Assembly: GCF_048159605.1 (NCBI RefSeq)
Contig: NZ_JBLREB010000003.1
Span: forward strand, 124,001-188,000
Direction: 5' to 3'
DNA length: 64,000 bases
From: Ectobacillus polymachus
Lineage (GTDB): Bacteria > Bacillota > Bacilli > Bacillales > Bacillaceae_G
Within the stretch, counting starts at the first letter, position 1; each line of letters opens with the position of its first letter. This document shows, in pieces, positions 25,693 through 33,810 of this stretch. The translations under genes were made by a program, and so were the position numbers. The notes beneath the pieces are model-generated. The model saw only the letters and a program-made list of their open reading frames with translations. It made no database searches and was not told the origin of the DNA.

Positions 25693-25738
25693 GTAAAAGA
25701 AAATGACTCTGTGTTTACACAGAGTCATTTTCTTTTAC
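25693..25738 (-). terminator. 21-bp perfect hairpin at the end of spxH
   Basis: GTAAAAGAAAATGACTCTGTG and its exact inverse flank a 4-base loop. One arm codes for the last residues of SpxH (VKENDSV) and the loop contains the stop. The T run is short, so this may act as a terminator or as a 3'-end stabiliser. Confidence 0.7.
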
Positions 25739-26605
25739 GAGCGTCCAATAGACATCTCTTTCGCATGAATATTGTTTTACTTTCCGTTTCAGCTGTAGTT
25801 TCTTTAATTCTATCTCCGCCTCAGTATGTGTTAGATCATAGATAACCGCAATTTCATCGGTAGTCAAAAATTCAAACCGTTCTATCGTTTTTTCGAACGA
25901 TGGAAGAGGCTTTGCAACTAACTGATTGTTCATCATTTCCTTAAGTACTTGTACATAAACCGGATAAGAATACACACCCGCTACTTTAATGCCTTCTGCA
26001 TCAGAGTTTGTTTGAAAAAAAACAATCGAAGGAATTTCTGTAATATGCATTTCATTTGTAAACTTCAAGTCACATTGAAAAGCTCTAGCTGCACTTGGAG
26101 AGTGCAAATCATGCATAAATTCCGTAACATCAATTCCGCTATTCTTTGCAACGGTAAGTAATTGATCATTATCAGGTACTTCTATCGTGTGTAAGAACAA
26201 ATGCTTACGAAGCTTTCGAAGAAATATAGCTCCTGCTTTTCTACCTTGTAGTTCTGCAGCTTTCACTGCAAATGAACAAATATAGGGGGAAGATTCTGAA
26301 TGATACAGCGTTCTTTTCCCATCGCAAGAAAATCCGTGAAGACTAGATGTTTTTTCCCACACAAATCGAATATTAGCAGGTTTATTCCATGTGAGTGGAT
26401 TCGAAGTAGCTGTTTCTGCCTTACCGGTCAAAATGTACCGTAGTGAAAAGTAGTCACCGTATTCGAGAAGGAGCTTGATGATGTAAGGCTCGATTGTCCA
26501 GCAGTCACTGCAAAGAGGATCAATGAATAAGAACGCTTCGATCGGCTTCTTAACACACCTATGAAAAGAAGTGGGTATGATTTTGCCAAATTCTTGATTT
26601 TCCAT
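25715..26605 (-). CDS. spxH: SpxH (YjbH), ClpXP adaptor for Spx
   Basis: DsbA/FrnE-like adaptor that presents Spx to ClpXP, 296 residues. The thioredoxin-fold entry is FLFIDPLCSDCW near residue 30-40, with the CxxC pair (CSDC) intact. The helical insert and cis-Pro region (ITEIPSIVFF) follow. The C-terminal third (LPSFEKTIERFEFLTTDEIAVIY) is the region that binds Spx in the family. It is translated with the truncated hemoglobin before it: the two overlap by a TAATG junction at 26605. That pairing (yjbI-yjbH) is conserved in Bacillus. It ends in a long hairpin. Confidence 0.92.
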   Translation of the reverse strand: MENQEFGKIIPTSFHRCVKKPIEAFLFIDPLCSDCWTIEPYIIKLLLEYGDYFSLRYILTGKAETATSNPLTWNKPANIRFVWEKTSSLHGFSCDGKRTLYHSESSPYICSFAVKAAELQGRKAGAIFLRKLRKHLFLHTIEVPDNDQLLTVAKNSGIDVTEFMHDLHSPSAARAFQCDLKFTNEMHITEIPSIVFFQTNSDAEGIKVAGVYSYPVYVQVLKEMMNNQLVAKPLPSFEKTIERFEFLTTDEIAVIYDLTHTEAEIELKKLQLKRKVKQYSCERDVYWTLVKENDSV

Positions 26606-27000
26606 TATTCCTCACCTATTTCGGGCGTATTAACCATATGCGTAGCGGTAAGTCGTAATCGTTCCCAGATAAATTCACGAAGAGGACCTACGATTCCAAC
26701 ATCATCCAATGCACGTTCCATACAAGAAAGCCAGGCTTCCTTTCGTTTAGGTGTGATTTCAAACTGAAGATGACGCCCGCGGAGCATAGGGTGACCATGC
26801 TCTGTCGTATAAAGGGCGGGTCCGCCAAAGTATTGAGTTAAAAATTGTTTTTGCTTACGAGCTGTTTCCGTTAAATCGTCCGGAAAAATCGGAGTTAAAT
26901 CTGGATGTTGACTCACATACGAATAAAAGGTATCAACCAACGTTGAAAGTGTCCGTTCCCCGCCCATTGCTTCGAATGGTGTATTTGCGTTTTGATTCAT
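26605..27000 (-). CDS. yjbI: group II truncated hemoglobin (YjbI)
   Basis: A 131-residue truncated globin of the HbO/group II type. Visible features: LVDTFYSYVSQHPDL (helix B with Phe/Tyr at B9-B10), the E-F region LTQYFGGPALYTTEHGHPMLRGRHLQFEI with the proximal His in GRHLQFEI, and the G8 Trp in EAWLSCM. It binds oxygen or nitric oxide; in Bacillus it is thought to work with SpxH under oxidative or nitrosative stress. First gene of the yjbI-spxH pair. AAGGAGTAAGCAAGAC lies before the ATG. Confidence 0.92.
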   Translation of the reverse strand: MNQNANTPFEAMGGERTLSTLVDTFYSYVSQHPDLTPIFPDDLTETARKQKQFLTQYFGGPALYTTEHGHPMLRGRHLQFEITPKRKEAWLSCMERALDDVGIVGPLREFIWERLRLTATHMVNTPEIGEE

Positions 27001-27034
27001 GTCTTGCTTACTCCTTTTTCCGTAGATGTACCTC

Positions 27035-27074
27035 TATCCCGTTACAACGGGCTTAGTGAAGTTTTTAATCCATC
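27035..27074. repeat. possible remnant of a bcr-type repeat
   Basis: TATCCCGTTACAACGGGC resembles the first 18 bases of the bcr1-like elements (TATCCCGCTTTAACGGGC) and is followed after 4 bases by GTGAAGTTTT, similar to their end. It may be an internally deleted copy or just a short hairpin. Confidence 0.3.
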
Positions 27075-27229
27075 CAGTAGAACCATGCTACGAATAGAAC
27101 TTTATTATATTGTAGCAATAGTGCATCATAAAGAGCAACTAAAGTGGTTTGCGTGTACTATATCAGGCAGTTTTTGATCTCTCACGACTTACACAGAAGG
27201 GAGGCTATTCAAGGTTCACGTAATTAGAA

Positions 27230-27796
27230 TTAAGAATGCTGCTTCGCAAGAAAGAAGCGCTGTACCTTGTTCTGAGCCGGACGAATGGGGATGTTATGCG
27301 CAGATAACAATTGTAGAAATGCTTCCTTTTTCGATTCTTCATCTACCTCATATTCAAGTTCATAATCGTCTTCATGAAAATAAAAGCTATGATCAAATAC
27401 GAGTAACCCACCTTCATATTCGATTTCAGATCGCTTTGTCGTCAAGCTCCCAAAATATTTTATAGCTGTTGAAATTCCGAAGCTCTCAAGAATAGTCGCA
27501 ATTTGTCCTTCAACAGGTTTTCCGGTTTCTATCATCTTGCTTGCTGCTTCCTTCGATAGTTGTTGATGGGTTTCTAAAAGGCCAATCTCTGCCGGTTGTT
27601 TTAATGTAAGTGTCCAAGTATTGTTTTTGTATCGAATGCGCAGTGCTGCCCCGTTATTCTTTATGGCAAAATCTTCTGTTTCAAAATAATGATTTACTTG
27701 TTCTGTAAAGGAAGTTATAGAAAATACAGTACATAGCTTTTCAAATTCGTCCTTCGTTACCATATTCTTTATTTCAATTTCGATTTCTTGGCTCAT
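27230..27796 (-). CDS. yjbK: CYTH-domain protein YjbK
   Basis: A 188-residue CYTH (triphosphate tunnel) protein. The signature ExExK is at residues 4-8 (QEIEIEIKNM), and the tunnel charged residues follow: LRIRYKNNTWTLTLKQP, RSEIEYEGG, LEYEVDE. Family members hydrolyse inorganic triphosphate or thiamine triphosphate with Mg or Mn. The gene stands between yjbI and relQ, as in B. subtilis yjbK. Transcribed away from relQ. AAAGGATGACTATTT precedes the ATG. Confidence 0.88.
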   Translation of the reverse strand: MSQEIEIEIKNMVTKDEFEKLCTVFSITSFTEQVNHYFETEDFAIKNNGAALRIRYKNNTWTLTLKQPAEIGLLETHQQLSKEAASKMIETGKPVEGQIATILESFGISTAIKYFGSLTTKRSEIEYEGGLLVFDHSFYFHEDDYELEYEVDEESKKEAFLQLLSAHNIPIRPAQNKVQRFFLAKQHS

Positions 27797-28354
27797 AAAT
27801 AGTCATCCTTTCTTTTGTTACTAATTATCTCTTTTCAAGTATTTTGATTCAATGTTTTATTTGTAATCTTCTCTGTTATGTTACAATAAAAGTGCATGAT
27901 ACAACATAACCTGAGGAAACTGAATCGTGCACAGATACCAAAATTATTGAAAATCATCTTGTTTTTTTAAGTTTTATCCCTCTTAAAAAAACAAGTAGAT
28001 GGTAAATTAAGTTTCACTTTATATAGGTTAAAAATAAAGAGAAATACTGCTACATAACAATTTCGTATACGCATTGGTCGTATTGTAAAGTTATGATGCA
28101 AGAAGAGAAGAAGGTATACATAAGATGGGATAGGAACTTACTTGAGCTTGAAAACATGGGAATAGCTGAAGTATCTCGCTGAATAAGGGAAATGCAAGCT
28201 CTAGAGAAAAACTTGTGGAGAAAGTAGAAATAATCCTATTTGTAAACCAAAGAAAGAGGTTCCGAATGTAAAAATCATACTCTTATTATCTGACGTATGT
28301 AATAAGAAACATAACGGATGATTTGAGTGGGATTATGTATTGGATGGTGGTTAT
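27797..28354. other. 550-bp intergenic region between yjbK and relQ
   Basis: No gene was found. A perfect 14-bp inverted repeat, CTTGTTTTTTTAAG (27958-27971) and CTTAAAAAAACAAG (27982-27995), encloses a 10-base loop. Soon after, AGTTTCACTTTATAT at about 28010-28024 equals the terminal segment of bcr1-like copy 1, perhaps a remnant. The rest (28040-28330) is purine-rich and shows no convincing frame; yjbJ and yjbL of B. subtilis are absent. Confidence 0.4.
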
Positions 28355-28981
28355 ATGATACGCGATTGGAAAGAATTTTTAGCTCCCTATGAGCAAGCGA
28401 TGTCTGAATTAAAGGTGAAACTGAAAGGAATGCGATCCCAATTTGAGATGGTCACAAACCATTCTCCTATAGAGTTTGTAACGGGTAGAGTTAAATCCGT
28501 ACCAAGCATTCTTGATAAGGCAATAAAACGAAATATTGAATTAGACAAATTAGAAGAGGAAATGCAGGATATAGCAGGACTTCGAATTATGTGCCAATTT
28601 GTTGATGATATAAAACCAGTTGTTGAGCTTCTTCGAAAACGAAATGATTTTGAAATAGTAGAAGAACGAGATTATGTAACGCAAAATAAAGAAAGCGGCT
28701 ATCGTTCCTATCACGTTGTGGTAGAGTATCCAGTTCAAACGATTCAAGGGGAAAAGAAAGTATTGGTTGAAATTCAAATTCGTACGTTAGCAATGAACTT
28801 CTGGGCAACGATTGAGCATTCATTAAATTATAAGTATAAAGGACAGTTTCCGGAGGATATACGAGAACGTCTGCAGCGTGCTGCAGAAGCAGCCTTTCGA
28901 CTTGACGAAGAAATGTCTTCCATTCGTATTGAAATACAAGAAGCACAGAAGGTTTTTTCGCGAAAAACAGAGCTAGAATAA
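28355..28981 (+). CDS. relQ: small alarmone synthetase RelQ (YjbM)
   Basis: GTP pyrophosphokinase that makes (p)ppGpp without a hydrolase domain; 208 residues. The RelA/SpoT synthetase motifs are present: FVTGRVKSVPSILDK (ATP/GTP-binding basic residues), DIAGLRIMCQFVDD, RDYVTQNKESGYRSYHVVVEY and VEIQIRTLAMNFWATIEHSLNYKYK. The C-terminal helices form the tetramer in the family. The ATG at 28355 is used, with GGTGG close upstream; TTG at 28340 is possible. It is followed by nadK after 20 bases and rluD-like yjbO, a conserved operon. Confidence 0.93.
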   Translation: MIRDWKEFLAPYEQAMSELKVKLKGMRSQFEMVTNHSPIEFVTGRVKSVPSILDKAIKRNIELDKLEEEMQDIAGLRIMCQFVDDIKPVVELLRKRNDFEIVEERDYVTQNKESGYRSYHVVVEYPVQTIQGEKKVLVEIQIRTLAMNFWATIEHSLNYKYKGQFPEDIRERLQRAAEAAFRLDEEMSSIRIEIQEAQKVFSRKTELE

Positions 28982-29001
28982 AAAATTAAAGGGTGTTGTC
29001 G

Positions 29002-29799
29002 ATGAATTTTGCAATCACATCAAAGGGAGATCAAGCTTCAAATGAGCTTGCAAGTAAGATGCGACAGTATTTAGCGGATTTTGGATTTACGAATAACGAA
29101 GAAGAACCAGCTATCGTCATTTCAGTCGGTGGGGATGGAACGCTTCTTTACGCCTTTCATCGGTATAGTAACCGATTGGATAAAACAGCCTTTGTAGGTG
29201 TACATACAGGGCATCTCGGCTTCTATGCTGACTGGCTTCCGAGTGAAGTGGAAAAGCTAGTAATTGCTGTTGCCAAAACCCCCTTTCATGTGGTGGAATA
29301 TCCGCTGCTAGAAGTCATAGTCCGCTACCTGGATGGCGGAAAAGAATTGCAATATTTGGCATTAAATGAAGTGACCGTAAGGAGAACGGATGGAACCCTC
29401 GTAGCGGATTTAGAAATTCGTGGCGATTATTTTGAAACCTTCCGTGGTGATGGATTATGTATTTCTACTCCGTCTGGAAGTACAGCTTATAATAAAGCAT
29501 TAGGAGGAGCTATCATTCATCCGTCGCTAGAAGCAATGCAAATAACGGAAATGGCCTCGATTAATAATCGAGTGTTTCGTACTGTCGGCTCTCCTTTAGT
29601 ACTACCCAAACATCATACTTGTATAATCAAACCCGTATCACATATGAATTTGCAAATAGGCATTGACCATTTAAGCATTCCACATGCGGATGTGAAATCT
29701 ATTCAATGCCGCGTTGCACAGCAAAAGATTCGATTCGTTCGCTACCGTCCATTTCCATTTTGGAAGCGTGTTCGGGATTCATTTGTGGCAGATCGATAG
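29002..29799 (+). CDS. nadK: NAD kinase
   Basis: ATP-dependent NAD kinase that makes NADP; 265 residues, the short Gram-positive form. The GGDGT motif is in VISVGGDGTLLYAFHRY near residue 42, and the second motif is GDGLCISTPSGSTAYNKALGG, both needed for catalysis and NAD binding. ATG 29002 is chosen, with AAAGGG eight bases upstream; the longer GTG start overlaps that site. Second gene of the relQ-nadK-yjbO operon. Confidence 0.94.
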   Translation: MNFAITSKGDQASNELASKMRQYLADFGFTNNEEEPAIVISVGGDGTLLYAFHRYSNRLDKTAFVGVHTGHLGFYADWLPSEVEKLVIAVAKTPFHVVEYPLLEVIVRYLDGGKELQYLALNEVTVRRTDGTLVADLEIRGDYFETFRGDGLCISTPSGSTAYNKALGGAIIHPSLEAMQITEMASINNRVFRTVGSPLVLPKHHTCIIKPVSHMNLQIGIDHLSIPHADVKSIQCRVAQQKIRFVRYRPFPFWKRVRDSFVADR

Positions 29800-29810
29800 G
29801 AAAGGTGCGT

Positions 29811-30710
29811 ATGACCGTATTACATTGGAATATAACAGAACAAGAAGCAGGAATTCTAGTTCGGGAGTTTCTACGAGCAAAGGGAGTTTCAAGGGCAGCT
29901 CTTACTGATATTAAGTTTCATGGCGGTACGATAGCTGTTAATGGAGATGAAGTAACAGTCCGGCATGAGCTGAAGGCTGGTGAAACATTACAGGTTACCT
30001 TTCCTCCTGAAGAACGAAGCGAAGGAATGGTCAGTGAAGATATTCCATTACATATTGTATATGAGGATGATTACTTGATGGTTATCAATAAAGACCCGTA
30101 TATGTCATCCATTCCTTCACGCGAACATCCGCATGGAACAGTAGCAAATGCTCTGTTATATCATTACGATCAGCAGCATATAACAAGTACGGTACATATT
30201 GTGACTCGGCTTGATCGTGATACATCAGGGCTTATGCTCATTGCCAAAAATCGCTTTATTCATCATACTTTCTCAAAACAGCAGCAAACGAAGTCAATTG
30301 TTAGAACGTATGAAGCGCTCGTACATGGGATTGTAACGGAAGAGGAAGGAACTATTTCTGCTCCGATTGCGAGAAAGGCTGAGAGTATTATTGAACGGAT
30401 GGTCTCTTTAGAGGGACAGCATGCTGTCACCCATTATCGTGTGTTAGAAAGGCTGCCGAATTGTACAAGAGTAGCCCTGCAACTTGAAACCGGAAGAACG
30501 CATCAAATTCGCGTACATATGGCGCACATTGGTCATCCTCTTCTTGGAGATGATTTGTATGGCGGTGTAAGAACGCAGATGAACAGACAGGCGCTGCATA
30601 GTACCTCGCTAACGTTTCATCATCCTGCTATGCATCAGCAGATGTCCTTTACCTGTGAAGTTCCTGCTGATATGAAGGCTGTAATCGAAGAAGAGCGACC
30701 TACAAAATAG
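29811..30710 (+). CDS. yjbO: RluD-type pseudouridine synthase (YjbO)
   Basis: A 299-residue rRNA/tRNA pseudouridine synthase of the RluA family. The catalytic motif is HIVTRLDRDTSGLMLIAKN with Asp in RLDRDTSG, and QLETGRTHQIRVHMAHIGHPLLGD is the second family motif. A short S4-like N-terminus (residues 15-70, VSRAALTDIKFHGGTIAVNG) precedes it. The start at 29811 follows AGGAAAGGTGCGT; frames reaching further upstream would overlap nadK. The target uridine is unknown. Its last codons overlap those of the convergent prpE by 11 bases. Confidence 0.9.
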   Translation: MTVLHWNITEQEAGILVREFLRAKGVSRAALTDIKFHGGTIAVNGDEVTVRHELKAGETLQVTFPPEERSEGMVSEDIPLHIVYEDDYLMVINKDPYMSSIPSREHPHGTVANALLYHYDQQHITSTVHIVTRLDRDTSGLMLIAKNRFIHHTFSKQQQTKSIVRTYEALVHGIVTEEEGTISAPIARKAESIIERMVSLEGQHAVTHYRVLERLPNCTRVALQLETGRTHQIRVHMAHIGHPLLGDDLYGGVRTQMNRQALHSTSLTFHHPAMHQQMSFTCEVPADMKAVIEEERPTK

Positions 30711-30725
30711 GTCGCTCTTCTTTGT
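30690..30725. terminator. bidirectional terminator in overlapping gene ends
   Basis: AAGAGCGACCT and AGGTCGCTCTT pair around ACAAAAT. Both arms fall in coding sequence or at the stop codons of yjbO and prpE, so the hairpin ends both convergent genes. Confidence 0.75.
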
Positions 30726-31467
30726 CAAACTGACGAAATTTCTCTTGTACGAAGGGCATAGAGGAAGGAACACTGACTGTCTCCATTTCTGGATAACGAA
30801 GAGCCGTTAACATTCCACCAAAAACAGCCCCAGTATCAATATTTACACTATGATTCATAAAACGTGGCTGTAAAACAGGAGTATGTCCGTATACAATCCA
30901 CGCCTTTCCTTTGTAATGTTTTGCCCAATCTCTGCGAACGGGAGAACCATCCTCATGCTTAGCCCCTGTAATATCTCCATAAAGGACGAAGGTTTTCACC
31001 TCATTATCTCTCCGTCCAATAAATTCTTGTTTTATTCCTGCATGGCAAATGATTAGGTTTCCGTTATCGAGAACGTGATAGAGAGGTGATTGTTCATACA
31101 ACTGGATAAACTTATTCCGAATCTTATCTTTTTCCTTAGAAGAAAGCTTTGTATATTCCGCAACGGTTGTCTCTAATCCGTGAGCAATTTGTACGTTTCG
31201 ACCAAGAAAATAGCGATACAATTTATTGCAATGATTTCCAGGAGCATACCATGCTTCTTTTCGTCCTATGACAAGATTCCAAATGATTTCGACCATTCGC
31301 AATGAATCTGGCCCGCGATCGGTAATATCTCCGACAGATACGAGTCTGCGTCCTTTTGGATGAACCGGTATATCGTTTCGCCATTGATAGCCAAGTAATT
31401 TTGTAAGACTGACGAATTCGCTAAAACATCCATGGATATCTCCAATAATATCGTAAGCTTCTATCAT
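30700..31467 (-). CDS. prpE: PrpE, symmetrical Ap4A hydrolase-type phosphatase
   Basis: Calcineurin-like metallophosphoesterase, 255 residues. The metal motifs are GDIHGCF (9-15), GDITDRGPDS (about 47-56) and PGNHCNK (about 77-83), then GHTP near residue 194. PrpE of Bacillus hydrolyses diadenosine tetraphosphate and removes phosphate from phosphotyrosine; it affects spore germination. Position after yjbO matches B. subtilis. It is convergent with yjbO and overlaps its end by 11 bases. Confidence 0.92.
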   Translation of the reverse strand: MIEAYDIIGDIHGCFSEFVSLTKLLGYQWRNDIPVHPKGRRLVSVGDITDRGPDSLRMVEIIWNLVIGRKEAWYAPGNHCNKLYRYFLGRNVQIAHGLETTVAEYTKLSSKEKDKIRNKFIQLYEQSPLYHVLDNGNLIICHAGIKQEFIGRRDNEVKTFVLYGDITGAKHEDGSPVRRDWAKHYKGKAWIVYGHTPVLQPRFMNHSVNIDTGAVFGGMLTALRYPEMETVSVPSSMPFVQEKFRQFDKEERPIL

Positions 31468-31777
31468 ACCATCCTCGTCCTTTCGCTTTGGCAGCTCATT
31501 ATGCTCCAGATTATCTATCTAATCTAACATTTCTTTTTGTGTATGAAATCCATACATGAAACCTTATATATGTAAGGTGAGAGCTTGCGTCAAGATCTAA
31601 ACCATTTCTTTACTTCATTAGTATGATTCTGATACTTTGATTTTACTTAAATTTCTATAATTTGAATAGAATTGATTTTTTCAGGGGATAGATGAAAGGG
31701 AATGTCTGAACGAAAGTTTAGGTGAAAATGTGAATATACGAACCTATGATGTGGATGAAAAGGTAACGTATTATTTG

Positions 31778-31806
31778 TTTGCAGGGTATGAAAAGTATGG
31801 TACACT
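31778..31806 (+). promoter_or_regulatory. fabI promoter
   Basis: TTTGCA at 31778-31783, 17 bases, TACACT at 31801-31806; the FapR site starts six bases after the -10. Confidence 0.65.
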
Positions 31807-31811
31807 ATTTA

Positions 31812-31828
31812 TAGTATCAGGTACTAAT
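31812..31828 (+). promoter_or_regulatory. FapR operator at fabI
   Basis: TAGTATCAGGTACTAAT matches the inverse form of the FapR consensus TTAGTACCTGATACTAA almost exactly. It lies over the expected transcription start. Confidence 0.85.
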
Positions 31829-31861
31829 AACTAGTGTTATATATCATAGGAGGATGGAAGA

Positions 31862-32638
31862 ATGACTCTTCTCAATTTAAAAGGAAAAAACATTGTTGTA
31901 ATGGGTGTTGCAAACCAAAGAAGTATTGCCTGGGGAATAGCACGTTCTCTTCACGAAGCAGGAGCAAACTTAATTTTTACATATGTAGGGGAAAGACTTG
32001 AAAAAAGTGTACGTGAATTAGCAGAAACTCTTGAAGGTCAAAACTCTCTTATTATTCCATGTGATGTAACAAGTGATGAAGACATTGCAAATTGCTTTGC
32101 AGAAATTAAAGAAAAAGTTGGAACGATTCATGGTTTAGCACACTGTATTGCATTTGCCAATAAAGAAGATTTAAAAGGAGGGTTTGTAGATACTTCTCGT
32201 GATGGCTTTAAGCTTGCATTAGATATCAGTGCTTATTCGTTAACAGCTGTATCCAAAGTAGCGAAGGAAGTTATGACAGAAGGCGGAAGCATTGTTACAT
32301 TAACATACCTAGGCGGCGAACGTGTAATTAAGAACTATAACTTGATGGGCGTTGCAAAAGCAGCTCTTGATGCAAGTGTAAGATACTTAGCGAATGATTT
32401 AGGACAGCACAATATCCGTGTCAATTCCATTTCTGCTGGTCCAATCCGTACGTTGTCATCAAAAGGTATCGGCGAATTTAACAGCATTTTAACCGCAATT
32501 GAAGAGAGAACACCACTTCGTCGTAATGTTACGCAAGAAGAGGTTGGAGATGCTGCTACATTCTTGTTCAGTGATATGGCTCGTGGTATTACAGGAGAGA
32601 ATTTACATGTGGACTCTGGTTATCACATTTTAGGATAA
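31862..32638 (+). CDS. fabI: enoyl-ACP reductase FabI
   Basis: NADH/NADPH-dependent last step of each fatty-acid elongation round; 258 residues. Cofactor motif GVANQRSIAWGIA (residues 14-26) is the FabI-type variant of the SDR glycine motif. The active-site pair is Tyr and Lys in YNLMGVAKAALD, with the preceding Tyr in LTYLGGERVI. Triclosan-binding region residues are present. AGGAGGATGGAAG precedes ATG. Single gene with its own FapR-controlled promoter and a terminator at 32657-32687. Confidence 0.96.
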   Translation: MTLLNLKGKNIVVMGVANQRSIAWGIARSLHEAGANLIFTYVGERLEKSVRELAETLEGQNSLIIPCDVTSDEDIANCFAEIKEKVGTIHGLAHCIAFANKEDLKGGFVDTSRDGFKLALDISAYSLTAVSKVAKEVMTEGGSIVTLTYLGGERVIKNYNLMGVAKAALDASVRYLANDLGQHNIRVNSISAGPIRTLSSKGIGEFNSILTAIEERTPLRRNVTQEEVGDAATFLFSDMARGITGENLHVDSGYHILG

Positions 32639-32656
32639 TAAAGTTGAGTCATCAAA

Positions 32657-32687
32657 AGCAATCAGCGATAGCTGATTGCTTTTTTTC
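32657..32687 (+). terminator. terminator of fabI
   Basis: AAGCAATCAGC-GATA-GCTGATTGCTT with a T7 run. Confidence 0.9.
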
Positions 32688-32794
32688 ATATAGAATGAAC
32701 TAGCAAGATTTGTGATCAACTGAATATACATGGTATAGATTTGGAATGGAATCAGGTAACCGGTTTGGTACGAGGTTTTAGGGAGGTGGTGGCT

Positions 32795-33796
32795 ATGCTA
32801 GTATCAGTAGTAACTGCCGTTTACAACGGGGAAGAATATCTTCAGGAATGTATTGACAGTATTTTAAACCAAACGTTTACAGAGTTCGAATACATGATTG
32901 TGAATGATGGTTCAACAGATAGAACAAAGAAGATTTTAGATTCTATTCAAGATAAAAGAGTTACAGTCATCCATTTAGAAATAAATCAAGGTGCAGCATT
33001 TTGTCTGAATTATGGAATTAGCCAAGCAAAGGGAAAGTGGATTGCAATTCAGGATGCCGACGATATAAGTGAGCCTAAAAGATTGGAAGCTCAGGTAAAC
33101 TATTTGAAAAATAATCCTCAAGCAATTGGGGTAAGCTCCTTTGTTAAAACGATTGCAGGAAAAAAATTTGTTTCTAAAGAATTTTTGCAAGCTCATGAAT
33201 TTTATTTTAATAAGGTCAAGTCAAGCGAAGAAGTCTATGCATCAAGATTCCTTGAATGTTATGTATGTCATGGTTCCGTACTCTTTTTAAAAGAGGCATT
33301 CCAAAGTGTGGGAGGATATAATCCTCTTTTTAAAATAGTCTATGATCATGATTTGTGGATTCGTTTATTTGCAATCATGCCATTTGAAAAAATACCTATG
33401 GTGTTGTATCGCTATCGTGTTGTTCCCAGCTCTCTTAGTCATCGTGATTCGGCCATGTTAAATAAAGAAGTGTTATTGGCTTCTACAATGGGGATACGAG
33501 ACAGTATATGCCATGCTAAAAGCTATTCTCTAATTAAAATTTTGCATGTTATTGTTGCTGCGTCACAAAGTAAATGTGAATATTTTAAGAACGATATTGC
33601 TCCTTATGTTAATATCCATGTTCAAAAATATATTAGTAAAATTACATCACTGAGAAAAAGGGAAATCTATAACCTGCTGAACAAAGATAAGGTGGATGCT
33701 GTATTTATTATGAATGATCCTAAATCGCGTCAATTTATGCAAAAACTTACTCATATAGGGTTAAAGATGGATAAACATATTTTTAAAATTCAATAA
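32795..33796 (+). CDS. family 2 glycosyltransferase with C-terminal extra domain (A)
   Basis: A 333-residue inverting glycosyltransferase of the GT-A fold. N-terminal motifs: VSVVTAVYNGEEYL, NDGSTDRT and the DxD-like QDADDISEPKR near residue 80. The acceptor region YDHDLWIRLF is typical of GT2. Residues about 240-333 form a separate segment (IVAASQSKCEYF ... KVDAVFIMND) not usual in GT2. The ATG at 32795 follows GGGAGGTGG; longer frames begin upstream of any ribosome site. It is a paralog of the gene at 36088-37086. galE follows after 14 bases. Donor and acceptor are unknown; position suggests spore-surface glycan work. Confidence 0.8.
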   Translation: MLVSVVTAVYNGEEYLQECIDSILNQTFTEFEYMIVNDGSTDRTKKILDSIQDKRVTVIHLEINQGAAFCLNYGISQAKGKWIAIQDADDISEPKRLEAQVNYLKNNPQAIGVSSFVKTIAGKKFVSKEFLQAHEFYFNKVKSSEEVYASRFLECYVCHGSVLFLKEAFQSVGGYNPLFKIVYDHDLWIRLFAIMPFEKIPMVLYRYRVVPSSLSHRDSAMLNKEVLLASTMGIRDSICHAKSYSLIKILHVIVAASQSKCEYFKNDIAPYVNIHVQKYISKITSLRKREIYNLLNKDKVDAVFIMNDPKSRQFMQKLTHIGLKMDKHIFKIQ

Positions 33797-33810
33797 CTGG
33801 GGGTGAAAAG

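Larger units (their letters stand above)
31468..31861. other. 394-bp region between prpE and fabI
   Basis: Holds the fabI promoter and FapR operator. An open frame without start codon runs from 31676 to 31834 (52 codons, ending YGTLFIVSGTNN); it overlaps the promoter and is more likely chance or a gene remnant than a gene. The left part is AT-rich with nothing clear. Confidence 0.5.

Noticed and set aside
31676..31834. 52-codon open frame before fabI
   Set aside because: No usable start codon, and it runs through the fabI promoter and FapR operator.
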